NCBI GenBank assembly: GCA_010279815.1
Contig: QEOQ01000141.1
Location: forward strand, 1,234,176-1,298,175
DNA: 64,000 nucleotides
Source of the DNA: Brachionus plicatilis
Taxonomy: Eukaryota; Rotifera; Eurotatoria; Ploima; Brachionidae
Direction of reading: 5' to 3'
Shown: piece by piece, positions 1-11,948 of the stretch
Layout: each line of letters starts with the position of its first letter
How positions within the stretch are numbered: position 1 is the first letter of the stretch
Notes under the pieces: model-generated
What the model was told of the DNA's origin: nothing
The model's database searches: none
The model's input: the letters and a program-made list of their open reading frames with translations, nothing else
Made by a program: the position numbers and the translations under genes

Positions 1-3000
1 TGGCAAAATTTTAAAGAAAAAAACTCATTTTTTATTAGGTCTGTAAACTTCCTCTCTTTATTTTGACTTAGGTAAATGCCAAAAAAGTATTTTTACAAAT
101 ATCGATAACTCTAAATAACATTATTTGATAAATAAAAAATATAATAATTAGATTTCTTAAAATCAAATTAAAAAATTTATACGCTTAAAGCATCCTATCT
201 ATTTACATTTTCTATTATAATTTAATAATTCGACTCAAAAATTTGCAGCATAGTCCTCGTTTATCTACTAATCTCCTTTACTGTTTATAAAGATAAAAAC
301 TAGAAATAAATCTTACTTTATATCTGTAGATATTAATAATTCAATAAATAAATGTTTATAAAAATTTTTTCACTGAATTATTTTTTCACCTAAAATTTAT
401 TTTAAATGCATAATAAAAATGTAAATCTTCAGCCAAATTTGATAGAGTTTAAATCAAATTTTTTTTGTCTGTCTAATTTTAAATAATTTTAAATAAAAAT
501 TTTTAACCTAAAACACAATTTGAAATTTCTTAGTATTTTTTTAATTTTAATTTTATCTTCTTAGCTTTAAAGTGAAATGATTTTTAGAAATATTTATTCA
601 AAAATTTTTTTTATATAAATTAAATTTAAGTTTTAGTCGAAATAATATTACTTGATATCTTAACAAAATTTAGGCAGTGAAATTTTTCGATTCTCAGACT
701 GCATCATAAACATTTCAATTTTCAAATTCAGGTTACATTCCTTAAATTTTTTGCTGAAGATTTAATTTTTTTATTTAAATATATGCATTAATTAAAGATA
801 TGAGTTGGAAAAAAGAATGCATGCATATCGAGTGGAAAATTGTTTAATATATTAACTCTCTTTGCTAATAAAATCCAATGAATTATTTAGTTCGGCATAA
901 ATAATAAACATTAATGGAAAAATTAGTTCCTAGAGACTTCAATTCAGTTTTTTTATCAAAATGCATCAACTCAGCTTTCTCTTTTTAGGTGTCTTTCGAG
1001 TTTAAATATTTAAATTTTTATATTTTAAAATAAAATGTCAATTCCTCTAGAAGTGGAACTACTGCCTTTCAGCATACTTCATTTGAATTTAAATCAATGA
1101 ATCACTCGAATTTAAAACTAAAATTTAAATTTAAATTTCACAAAAAAATTTGAATTTGTTTTCAAGCCCTGTATCCTTATTTATTATGCTATTTATTTTA
1201 AAATATAAATAGCAAAGAATCAATATCGCCTTTCTATTAATAGTCTTTCAATTTATATGAATTCTTCTTATTAAAGAATTCAAGATATGCCAATTATAAA
1301 GATTGTAATTAAAGAAATCTTAGAAATTTAATTAAAAAAATTAAGATATTCTTCAAAATAAACTAACTTAAATACATTACGTGGGGCTAATTAAAACATC
1401 TTCATAAGAGTTAAAAATGACGCATTTAATATCTGTATTTTTCGCTCTTAAGTAATGTTAGATGTAAACAAAAATTAAGAGAGAAACTTGATTACTTCGT
1501 CTCAAAAAGAAAATAAATAAAGTTTAAAAATTGTCATATTTATAAAAAAAAAATTGCGTTCTAATTATTTGAGATTTTTTTGATTGATTTATGATGACAA
1601 GATTTTTAAGCATTTAATTTTTGTTTGGAATCTAGAAGACTAAAAAAGGTGAAACATCGATAAATTTTAAAACCCTCTTACTTTTTTCCTGTTTTTAATT
1701 TAGTTTATTTAATATGATGGTGTTTAAATCAAATAAAAAAACTGTGGCAAAATATGTATATAACAAATTTTTTATCAATAAAGTAGATTTTCAAAGCAAA
1801 CGAAACTAGTGTTGCTAATATTTTATCAATTCAAATATTTATCTACTTTTTAATTAAATGGCGTTTTATTAAAAAAAATCGACTTTTTAAATTTGCACTT
1901 AATCCTAGGACTGGGCTCTTGACAATACACTCTATTCAAAAATTATATTTGAAAATTAATCTCTTATTTAATAAAAGCATAAAATCGATAAAACCTAAAT
2001 TTTTTAAAACTTTAAGCCGATCATTATCTATATAGAAAAAAATCCTGAATTTTATACAAAAAAAATCTTAATTTTCAATTTAAAATAAATGAATTTAAAA
2101 ATTTTTAATTATTTTCTACACAAAAAAAATTTAAACTAAATAATTTTTTATCACTTTCAGGAAAAATAAATCAAAGAATTTGTCAGAAAAATCAATATTA
2201 GTTTGATTATTCTTCTTTAAAAAAAATAATTATAACAAAATTCTATTCCAATTTTTTAAGCCTATTCATGATTAATGATAACATTAAATTTTAGAATTAG
2301 AATACTTAATATTTAAATCTCGATAATCTTTGAATTAAAAATAATAACTTCTCAGAATTCTTAAAATTTAATTTTTTCTTAAACATTCTGACGCTCAAGT
2401 TAAACTAATCGTAATTGAAGCTGTTTAATTTTATATTATGGTAAAAATCTACGGAAAAATCAATCAACTTAATAATTTTTTAGATTTAAAGGAATTTAGC
2501 TTATCTAAGGGAGTTAAGCAGATGTATCTTAGTACTTGGAAAATGTTTTTTCTTTGTTTTAAAACAAACTATTTATTTTAAATATTCTTCTTTAAGCGAA
2601 ATTTTATAAATGTTAAAGAATAAATGTATGTTCTCAAAACAAAAGATGGTTCGTGATGAAACAAATTTAACAAGATATCTTCTTTTATTTAATAAATTTC
2701 TCTTTTTCAAACTAATCAGCATTCAAATGACAAAATTATGCAATTGAATTACGCAATAAGATGCCCAGTGATACTTATGATTTCGACATATCTTTTTTAA
2801 ATTAAATAAAACGAAATTCTAATTAAAAAGCTTGAGAATAATATTAATAAAAAATTATAAAATAAAATGCGCACCATAATTTAAACCATACCTAATTTTG
2901 AAACTACTTTGAAAGACTTAATTGAATTTTATTAATTATGTAAATCATCTATCATTTTTTCTCTATTTTCTTTAATGGTCATTAATATTGTAATTTTTTT

Positions 3001-4442
3001 CATGTAGAAATTAAGTTTATTAAGAAAATTAATTTTTAAAATTATATTCATAAATAGATTGTAATTTAGGACAATTAAATCAAAGCCTCCAACGAACTCA
3101 CATTCCAGTCTATTCATTTTAAATAATTTTGAGTTAAATAAGAAAAGAAAAAATTTTGCGTGACAACATTTATTTATAGAAGAAAAAGACTTAATTTAAG
3201 CCACTAAACGCATTTATTCTAAAAACAGACTACGTTAGATCTTTAAAAATAGAATTAATAAATTAAGTCATTGAGTTTATTGTATGTCATTTGACGAATT
3301 CACAATAAATACTTTTATCATTTATGTGACAATATGCAAAATAAAACAAAAAAATAGTATTTTATATAAATGATCCAGATCACGATTAAAATTTGAAATA
3401 AATTTCTCAGTCAGGTCCGTAAAATTAATTAATTCCTTAAAATTTGTTTTCATCTTACCTGAACACTATCAAGATTTTAACTAAATTTATGAAATTACTA
3501 ACAAAAAGAGATATTGATTGATTTTCATAAATAATAGGAATCATAACTTTGGTGGTAGCATAATAAATTTTTAGCAATTGTTTTTTATTTATTGTTAATA
3601 AAGATCTCATTAAACTATTTTTTAATTATTTTTGACAAGAAACTAATTATTCTTGTAAATTTTAGGATTTTTTTAAAAAGTTTTTCCTGCTTAATTTTGG
3701 TTTTGTTCCATTTATTTAAAAGTTTATTCGAGATGCATATTATCCGTATCTTAAATTAGGAGCTAAAATTATAAAGAAAATTTCTTCATTTAAAAAATAT
3801 GAAGACAGCAATAATATCCGTGTTATGGCATATTAACTTTGTGTCATTCGAAAATTATTTACCCAGATTAAAAACTTGGACACAAAATTTACGTTCAAAA
3901 AAAAAAATTGATTTCAAAATACATCTATTAGATATTCAAAAATTTGATTAGAACCATGAAAAGTTCATTCAAACATTAATACAATTTCATGAATTTAACT
4001 AGGGTCTCAGTTAATTTTTATCGCATCAATTATTTGAAAATGAAACAAATTGAAATTTGGTAAAATAATTTAAGAAAATTTAAACACTCAGAATTTCTTA
4101 ATGTATTAAATGAGCGGATCGATTGCTCTGCAAATTCTAAATATTTTATAATTAATTAAAAATTTAGACCATTAATTCCACTTTTTTTTAATATTCATTT
4201 CATTTTTTAATATTTTTAATATTTATTAAAATTAAAATAAAAAGTAAATAAATATATTTGTACTAAAGGGAAAAATATATCAAAATATTTGTCAACAATT
4301 ATTTTTATTAATTGGCTCTTTAAAACATTTGATCCTAATTTAAATGTAATAGATTGGTTGAAAAATTTAATTTTGAATAGTTTAGAACCGAGAATAATTT
4401 GAAATAATTTGTAATCGACATTGTTATTTTTGATTCAATTAA
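1..4442. other. gene-free AT-rich stretch
   Basis: No convincing gene is seen. The sequence is extremely AT-rich with many short homopolymer runs, and the only longer frame (2932-3117, minus) is low-complexity and has no splice or family support. No tRNA or other RNA gene was recognised. Confidence 0.6.
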
Positions 4443-4444
4443 TA

Positions 4445-4933
4445 CCGTATTCCCTCGTTCGATATTGCAGCCTCAGAAACCGAAACACAACTTTGACGCA
4501 GGTAATAAACACCATCTCGGTCATTTTAAAACATTCTTAACTTTCACCGCATGCGTCAAATTTGTGTTTCGAGTCTTGGCCCACGTTGAAAGTAAAGATT
4601 TTTTAATTTAGTTCGGCATTTAAGCTTGAGATTTTTCTAAAAATAAAAAAATAAAATAATCATTTTTCTAATTTTTCTTTGTATTCAATTTACAGCGCTG
4701 GGTCAAATGTAAAATTCAAAAAAATAATTTTTTTTTTTTTGACAGAAACTATATTGTTAATGCTGCATTAAATTAAAAATCTTTACTTTCAACGTGGGCC
4801 AAGACTCGAAACACAAATTTGACGCATGCGGTGAAAGTTAAGAATGTTTTAAAATGGGCGAGATGGTGTTTATTGCCTGCGTCAAAGTTGTGTTTCGGTT
4901 TCTGAGGCTGCAATATCGAACGAGGGAATACGG
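4445..4933. mobile_element. foldback MITE with TA target duplication
   Basis: This is a 489-bp palindromic element. Two arms of about 166 bp (4445-4610 and 4768-4933) are near-perfect reverse complements around an AT-rich loop of about 157 bp. The termini read CCGTATTCCCTCG and CGAGGGAATACGG, and a TA dinucleotide flanks each side (4443-4444 and 4934-4935), the target duplication expected of Tc1/mariner-type elements. There is no coding capacity, so it is non-autonomous. The arms have clearly more GC than the surroundings. The few mismatches between arms suggest a fairly recent insertion; the superfamily is inferred only from the TA duplication. Confidence 0.85.
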
Positions 4934-5486
4934 TAAATCAAAAGTAAAGTAGATTAAATGGGAAGGATAAATATCCATTTTTTTTTAAAATTTTATTGTT
5001 ATTTAACTTTTTTTTTTTAAATATTAGAATTATAGAAAATTTATATTTGAAAGCAAAATTTTGAAAAAAAATAATAATTTAAGACTTGAAGCACAAAGCA
5101 TCTATTCTCTAAAAAATATTTTTTCTAAATTAATTATTTTTCAAGCATAAAATTAGAAACAATTTATTATGAAAATAGCGAGTTATGTGACTAATTTTGT
5201 GCTTTGAGTTTTTATTAATGATCTTAAATTTCCGGAAATTTTGATTTTTTCGAACAAAACTAGATCTGTTTCAAATGTAAATTCAATTGAAAAATTCAAA
5301 TTGATTATTAAATTTAAATTTTATAGCACTTTACTAAGTAAAAACAAAAATTATAAAAAATTGAATTCTTAGAATCTTGACAATATTTTCTGTGAGAGAA
5401 AATGACAATAAAGATTATCAAAAATAATAATTATTTATCAAATTAATAAGTAATAGCTAGATAAGCTAATTTTTTTCTTTTTTATT

Positions 5487-6332
5487 CAGTGGTTCTACAT
5501 AATTCACAATTGGTAAAATAACTTTATTGGACAAACAGATTTTGTCCAAAAGTAAACTTTTTGGGTGGAATTTCTTTGAAAGGAGCAACACAGTTTGCTG
5601 TATAAATTTTATTGTTTTAATTCTTAAAAAATATTTAATTAAATTATTTGAAAGGAGAAATAAATCTCAAAACATATCTGGTTTTCCTTTCAAATAGTAT
5701 TTAGGCATCAATATTTTCTTAAAATGTCTTTAAAAAATTATTATCAGAAGGAAAAACGCTATTTGAAAGGAAAACCAAATATGTTTTGAATTATTAAAAC
5801 AAATAAAATTTATAAAGCAAACTGTGATGGTCCTTTTAAAGAAATTCCACCCAAAAAGTTTCCTTTTGGACAAAATTTGTTCGCCGAAGGAAGGTTTATT
5901 TCATCCACAAAAATAATATTTTGACAATCAAAAATTTATGTATCTTAGACACCAAATTAGTATTTAATTTATCCAGTTCAGATTTTCTAAGTCAACAAAA
6001 TCTGAAACCTTTTAAAATTATAAAATTTATTTCTTTTTTTAAAAAAAAAACTTTATTTACCAAATTTTACCAAAAAGTGTGTAATTTTACGTAAAATTAA
6101 GAAAGAAACGTTAACGAATGTTTGAAATTTTTCATAATAAAATTTATTAAATATTTAGTAAAAGAAGCCAATTTTAAATTTTTTTTATCAAAATCCTCAT
6201 TTTTTTGGACATAACCATTTAGGAGCGATTTTAAAAAAATTTTCGTATTTTAATGTTAGCTGACCAAAATTTACGTAAAATTACGTAAAATATCGTTATT
6301 TTCCCAATTCCAGGCTATTGGTAGAACCATTG
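5487..6332. mobile_element. TIR element, Tc1/mariner-like ends, with a nested foldback
   Basis: Short terminal inverted repeats CAGTGGTTCTAC (5487) and GTAGAACCATTG (ending 6332) bound about 846 bp; TA follows the right end, but the left flank reads TT, so the duplication is imperfect. Subterminal TTTACGTAAA-type motifs occur near the right end (6085-6110, 6270-6292). The end sequence resembles that of the element at 49241-49629, suggesting one family. A second foldback (5529-5885) sits inside it. It has no coding capacity. Confidence 0.5.
5529..5885. repeat. foldback repeat nested in the element above
   Basis: Arms at about 5529-5700 and 5748-5885 are reverse complements at high but imperfect identity. 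They include a shared TTTTTGGGTGGAATTTCTTT block and a TTTCCTTTCAAATAG block. Its centre (about 5707) differs from that of the enclosing element (about 5910), which argues for a separate insertion. No clear target duplication was seen. Confidence 0.65.
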
Positions 6333-6593
6333 TATTAAATTAAAATTTCATTTGAAAATAAAAATTAAAAAAAATAGTTGCTAACAAAAATTTTCTTAAT
6401 CAAATATCTTATAATTACATTTTCAAAAGTATGGAAATAATTTTTGAATGACTTATTTGAGCATTAATATAAAAAAATTTATATTTGGTTTAGTACATTC
6501 TGTAAGGCTGCGCACCAACCAACAATCATTAAAATTTAATTCAATGTTTGAAATGCTTTTACTAATTGTCAATTGATTTACCCAACTTGTCAT

Positions 6594-7520
6594 TTAAGCC
6601 AAAATTAATGAAGGCGATTTTTTTAAAGTGAAAAAAATGGGCATAGTAAAAATTTTATCTGTTTTATGCATTGTCATACCCACTAAAATGTATTCTAATA
6701 TTGTAAACTTGTCATATTGGGTGACCAATTTTCTTTTAATGGATTTTTGGAAAGATTTTTCTCGAGGATCACGAATCTGATCCTTCAATTTACCCTAAAG
6801 TTTTAAGTCACCGAATTACCCGGATGGGTTATATGAGATAGTGCTAATCTGGTTAAACTGGTTAAAACAATTACCCCTATTTTTAACCAAATTTACACAA
6901 AATCGCACTCAATTAGACTTTTGATCAAAAAAAACATTAAAAATTCGAGTTTTTATTAAAATTTATGGAAACGATAAAACAAAACAAAAAATAAATGTTC
7001 CAACAATAACGAATTGAATAGAAAATCTTGAAATTTAGTTGGTCTTAAAAAAATTAACACTTGGTACAAATAAACTCTAAATTTTTTTTTTTTTTAAATT
7101 ACTTGGCAAACAAGTGAAACAACACCAGTTTGAGCATTGTTCACAAGGTTGACATCTTTTGGAATCTTTTTTAGTCAAATTGAATGGCTCCGCGCATTCG
7201 TTACAAAAAATATTCTCTTTGACATTTTCAAGTTTTAAATTTTTCTTGTTTGCTTTCGACAATTTTGTTTCTTTAACGACTTTTTTTTGTCTCTTCGTTG
7301 TCGTCTATTTGGTGAAGAACATCTTATTCTGTCAGACATTGAGCAAAAGTTCGTTTATCTTTGGGATATTCTTGTGAAGCTCTCGACTACAAGAATCTCA
7401 CTACGCTATCAGACCCTTTTTGCTCTGTGCCAACTTGTGATAAGTTTTGATAATTTTCTTTGTCTTCATTGGGGGTGTCACTATCTGCTTTGTCAATCTT
7501 TCACTTGTCCTTGTTAATGA
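6594..7520 (-). pseudogene. decayed ORF with a Cys-rich zinc-finger-like segment, probably a mobile-element relic
   Basis: The minus strand carries coding-like but interrupted sequence. At 7077-7262 a frame encodes a Cys-rich stretch, CNECAEPF followed by CQPCEQCSNWCCFTCL, whose paired CxxC units resemble a PHD-like or treble-clef zinc-binding segment. Immediately upstream (7265-7510) an acidic, polar frame is broken by several stops. Downstream (6594-6788) a basic frame, KSFQKSIKRKLVTQYDKF, continues on the same strand. Some LINE ORF1 proteins carry PHD-like fingers, so a retroelement ORF1 relic is one reading; a decayed cellular gene is another. No reverse transcriptase was seen next to it. 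Confidence 0.3.
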
Positions 7521-8582
7521 ATTTGTATTAAATGCGTTAGGTTTTGGGTTAAAAGGGATACATAGTTATATCCGATATATTTAGTGAAATTTCGAGGTAA
7601 TTTAGGCAACATATTTAACCCTTTTACCCCAAAAAAAACATTTTATAACATTCGACCGAAAAAAATTTTTTTGTAAATCAAAGAAAATTTAAAAATAACT
7701 TTATTTTATTTATCATTATCAAAAATGAGTTTTTTTAAAAATTTTATCTTAATCGCGACTAATGGAAAAAATTCGAAATTACTAATTTGACTGTTTTTAA
7801 CCCATTATTCGATTTGAGTACAATTTCTCCTTAAAGATGTAGTGCAAAAGTTTCGAAATCAATTTTTTGTGTTCCTTGGTCTCTTATCTACATTACTAGG
7901 TATCAATGTTTATTATAAGTTTCATGGTTCTCACACAATTATACAAGAAAAAAATTTCTTACTCAAATAACCACAAACATAATTACCCCACGATACCTTA
8001 AATAACTAGTTTGGTAAAATTGAAAGAAAAAATACTCTTTTTTTCCGAGTTAAATAAAGATAGGGATATCATTAGGATTTGGATCTTGATATTCATTTGC
8101 AACAATAGGCATTAATGGACATTCATTTGCTAAGAACAAAAATATTTATTTCATTATATTTATGATTATATTCATTTCTAGAACAAAAATATTTAAAATT
8201 TTTTTTTTAAAAGAACACATTTAAGAAATTATCACATCTATTAGATCTTGATAAAAAATTAAAAAAAAATTTTCTTTCAAGGTACCTTTCAATTTCAACA
8301 CCTTCGATATTTAAAAAATTTTTAGACATAAACTTTGTAGCATTTTTGTGATCAAAAAATAATGAACTTAAATACAAAGATAAAAGCAACTTTAATTAAT
8401 ACTTTTTTTTAAATAAGACCATTTAATGTAAATTTTTAATAAAAAAATTGATTTTATTAAAGAATTAAATATTAAATTGTTAAATTTTAGATGCCAAAAA
8501 TATTTTAATATAAATAATAAAATATAAAAAAAATCAAAAATAATCTAATTTTATAAAAATTTAATGAAATTAAAAACATGCT

Positions 8583-8794
8583 TCATCGAAAATTTATAAA
8601 TAATGTAACTCCAATATTTTCACTCTCGACCAAAGCCTTCCACTCTTTGACACAATTTAGACTGGCCGTCAACAGCTCCAGTTTTGTTACGCTAAGCTCT
8701 TGATGAAAATTGAGCCCGAGCAGAATCGAAGTGGATAAAAAAATTGATCTTCATTACCCTGTAAAAAGCCCTGCATTAACCTCACATGCTTGAT
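8583..8794 (-). CDS. 3' end of an unrecognised gene (two exons), possibly a gene fragment
   Basis: Two minus-strand exons are supported by splice signals and phase: 8758-8794 (after a TTTTCCACCAACAG acceptor, encoding IKHVRLMQGFLQ) and 8583-8698 (after a 59-bp intron, ending LVESENIGVTLFINFR and a TGA stop). The join keeps frame (phase 1 to a two-base start). The block 8600-8900 is richer in GC than its surroundings, as exons here usually are. The peptide looks helical; no family is recognised. Upstream exons are unclear: a frame at about 8870-8940 (NQNDLSLKLE) would need a GC-AG intron, and a possible ATG near 8973 cannot be joined cleanly. It may therefore be a pseudogene or the last exons of a gene broken by mobile elements. 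Confidence 0.4.
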
Positions 8795-9380
8795 CTGTTG
8801 GTGGAAAATAGTTGATGAAGAGCAGATTGTCCGATTTCGCACAGCTCAGATGTTTTGATTATAAGAAATTTTAAATTGCCTCCAATTTCAGCGATAAGTC
8901 ATTTTGATTTAAACTTTGCTGAAATATCAAAGTTTGAATATTGATCGTTGTTTGATATCATCTTCGTTGGACATTTTTGTTGCATAAGATTAATGCATTT
9001 AATATTTTAAAATAAATCTATATTTTAATAATTGTTTTTAATAAATTTAAAAATTTTTTTAATGAAATTTGATTTGGAACAGCGGAATGGGGTAACAAAG
9101 AATGGTTTTGAAAAGTTTGAATTTTTAATTTTAGATTATTCATAAATTAAAAAAAAAATAATTTAAATAATTTTTAAATATTTATTGAAAAATTGAAAAC
9201 AGCAAACTTTACATGCATGAACATTAATTTCAAAATTATTTTGAGCAAAAAGAGCAAATTGAAAATTGAGCAAATTTTTACTTTGTCAAAAAATGAACAT
9301 AAAATAATTTTTTTTTTAATTTCGAACATTATTTAATCAACTATTAAATCGAAAATTTAATAATAATTTTAGTATTTATT

Positions 9381-10404
9381 CAGAGTTGGGAAACTGATAC
9401 TGAATAACTGATCAGTATCAGTTAATTTCAGTTATCAGTTAAACTGAAACTGACCGATAACTGATTTTGAATTAACTGAGACTGACTGAAAACTGTTTTA
9501 CTATTTATTTGAATTTTTTAAAATTTTTTTTTCGGTTTTAATTTAGTTTTACACTTATATATTTTTTTGACTAGTTAGTAATGCTTTGCAATAAATAAAA
9601 AGCTAATATATACATTATCTAAACCTTTTTTATTTTCTTTTATTTGAAATAAAGTTCATTTTAAAAATGTCAGAGATAAGGTCAGATTCAAATATGTCTA
9701 CAAAGAATATTGCGTTTCATTTTTTATCATTAAACTAAAACCATGTTTATTGTATAAAACTTCTTTTCTTAAAGACAAGTATATTGATTCTAGAGAAAAA
9801 TTGTCTCAGGAAAGAATGCTGATTGAGCCAGATATACAAGAACATCAAAGTAAAAAACGAAAATTAGAAATAGAATTAATGTCCTATTTAAGCTACAATG
9901 AGCCGAATGTCCATGAGGAAAACTTTGAAAATTTTGAATTAAAAAGGTTTGAAAATGAACTTGATCTCTATTTAAGTGAAATAAATGAAAAAACAGAATG
10001 CAATATCTTAGGTTATTGGAAAAATCGGTCTAGAGATTTTAAAGTTTTATCTTTGTTAGTGAGAGATATTTATTCGATTCAAGCCAGCTCGGCACCTATC
10101 GAAAAATATTTTTCTGGGTCTACATTTTTGATGATACCACATAGAAGTAGATTCACTTAAAAAAATTTATCAAATATAATGTTTCTAAAATGTAATAAAA
10201 AATATATGTAAATATCCGTTTTAAATGTTAATTAGACTTTAATTTTTATAAACTGTTTAATAAATAAACTAATTGTATCATTTTTCTAATTAACTGATTT
10301 TTAACTGATAACTGATACCCATTAACTGAGACTGATACTGAACTGATGCTCGAAAAACTGATACTGACTGAAAACTGATTTTTTTATAACTGATCCCAAC
10401 TCTG
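9381..10404 (+). mobile_element. internally deleted hAT transposon with 8-bp target duplication
   Basis: The element is 1024 bp with termini CAGAGTTGGGA and CAACTCTG, typical of hAT elements. It is flanked by a perfect 8-bp direct repeat TATTTATT (9373-9380 and 10405-10412), the duplication length diagnostic of hAT. Both ends hold many subterminal copies of an ACTGATA/CAGTTA motif (9393-9500 and 10290-10395), as expected for transposase-binding sites. Only the C-terminal part of a transposase remains, so the element is a non-autonomous deletion derivative. Confidence 0.93.
9750..10211 (+). pseudogene. hAT transposase C-terminal (dimerisation) fragment
   Basis: The frame encodes the conserved hAT dimerisation region: CNILGYWKNRSRDF, then LSLLVRDIYSIQASSAPIEK followed by YFSGS. 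Family knowledge: this region ends hAT transposases, with ASSAP.E..FS as hallmark. A TAA stop at 10158-10160 interrupts it. The same frame continues after the stop with NLSNIMFLKCN, the usual C-terminal end of the domain, so the stop is a secondary mutation. There is no ATG at the start, and the zinc finger and catalytic core are absent. It cannot encode an active enzyme. Confidence 0.88.
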
Positions 10405-10667
10405 TATTTATTTTTTTTAAATTTTATTATATTATATTAATTTTTTTATTATAAGCTTTTAATTACATATGTTAAGAAGCACAATTCAGGTACCAATTTT
10501 TTCGTAATTTTACATAATATATGATTTTGTTAGATTACAAAATCTTAGATTAAAATGTAATTTTACGTAATTTTTTGGGAAAATCACGGAAAATGCTTAA
10601 ATTGAAGAAAAACTGCGTGTTTGAGCTTTTTTTGGATTCATTGGGTTATAAATTATTGTAAGTCATT

Positions 10668-10706
<39 letters not shown>
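10668..10706. repeat. (TAA)n microsatellite
   Basis: About thirteen uninterrupted TAA units precede the dispersed repeat block at 10706. A shorter imperfect version precedes the second block at 11904. On the minus strand this would be an (ATT)n tail. Confidence 0.9.
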
Positions 10707-10707
<1 letters not shown>

Positions 10708-10752
10708 GTTGCAGCATGACTAGCTTGCGGAGGTGGCCTACTAGGAGGTCAC
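10706..10752 (-). repeat. dispersed repeat block, copy 1 (possible retroelement 3' tail)
   Basis: A block reading AGCTTGCGGAGGTGGCCTAC and then TAGGAGG on the plus strand is repeated with divergence at 11904-11948. Both copies adjoin a TAA-rich tract on the same side. Read on the minus strand, a conserved block ending in an (ATT)n tail is what a SINE or LINE 3' end looks like. This reading is an inference from two copies. Confidence 0.5.
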
Positions 10753-11903
10753 TTTTGGTAGCTCCTTGCACATAACACATAGAAAAGTATTGAAAAAAGA
10801 ATACTGTTTAAATTTTTAGGTCTAAATAAGAGTTAAGATTACAGATAGAAAGTGTTCAATAAAATTAATGTTCATTTTACATAATAAAATGTTGAAAAAT
10901 GTAATATCGAGTAATTTTTGGTAGAAAATTGTAATTTAATTTACTTTAAAAAAAAAATACTCAAAATAATTTGCTGTGAAGTATTTTTCATGGATTCGAA
11001 CATGCATAATATTTTTCCAGCTTTTTGTCTGCCTTTTGATGCATTTTATTATGATTTTGGCTTTTTTTGATTATAACCCATAGCATAAGTCATCATAATC
11101 TTATTTGTCATATTTGAACAAAATAAAAGCATTGAATGCTACTTTATGGGTAAAAAATCAAGCTATTTATAAATTAGGCTAATTTAAAAAATAAATTAAG
11201 AAATATATTGTTTAGATTCGTCGCAAACACGCACACCATCTCAGAATCTTATTGAGTTTCCAAGACACGACTATCTAAAAAGTTTGCCAGAAAATCATGC
11301 TGTAAATGATTTTCGGAAATTATGAGTTTCAACTATATTTGACTAAATAAAATACCAAAAATAAATAAGTCATCTAAAAAAGGTTTTTAACCTAATATTA
11401 TATTTTTTGTTCTCATCAAATCTTTTAAAAGCACAAGATGTTGTCATCAAAAATGGTCGTTGATGGTCTCAGCCAAAAAACGAGCAAACTATCCACAAAA
11501 AACAAAATCTTTTAAATCATTGAATTTATGTTTTAGCCATTCAATATCTAGCTTTCTAGTTAAAATAAATATAAATACTTAATGGCAAATTATTTTGAGT
11601 ATTGATTTTTAAAGTAATAATTTAAAAATTAGAACTATTATTATTTTTTTTTATCTTTTAAAATTTTTAGAATCATTAAAAAAACAAAAAAAGTTCAAAA
11701 GCCCAGTTTTCATCAATGTAAGCAATTTCTCAGATTAGCTAAAATATGACATAAAATAACGTTATTTTACATCAGATTTGGTAAAATTACATTAAATAAA
11801 TTTGATGTAGGATTATGAAATCTCACTATCAAATCATATGTAAAATTATGTAAAATTACTTATAAAATGGTATTTGGATTGTGCTTCTTATAATAATAAG
11901 AAT

Positions 11904-11948
11904 AAGCTACAGCAAGCGAGCTTGCAGGGATGACCTACTAGGAGGACA
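11904..11948 (-). repeat. dispersed repeat block, copy 2
   Basis: It shares AGCTTGC and GACCTACTAGGAGGACA with copy 1 at 10706-10752. It begins 14 bp outside the right TIR of the 10473-11890 element and is preceded by TAATAATAAGAATAAG. Confidence 0.5.

Larger units (their letters stand above)
10473..11890. mobile_element. TIR-bounded element with ACGTAAAAT subterminal repeats
   Basis: Terminal inverted repeats of about 22 bp, TAAGAAGCACAATTCAGG at the left (10473) and its near-complement ending TTGTGCTTCTTA at 11890, bound 1.4 kb. Subterminal motifs of the ATTTTACGTAA type lie inside both ends (10505-10580, 11755-11875). No transposase was recognised and no target duplication was identified. 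It contains a (TAA)n tract and one copy of a dispersed repeat block, so it may be a composite. Confidence 0.5.

Noticed and set aside
8207..8389. 60-codon minus-strand frame downstream of the 8.6-kb exons
   Set aside because: It starts beyond the TGA stop of the supported exon, is Phe/Asn/Lys-rich and lacks splice signals.
10668..10706. CRISPR-like or tandem regulatory array
   Set aside because: It is a plain TAA microsatellite with no spacers, and the genome is eukaryotic.
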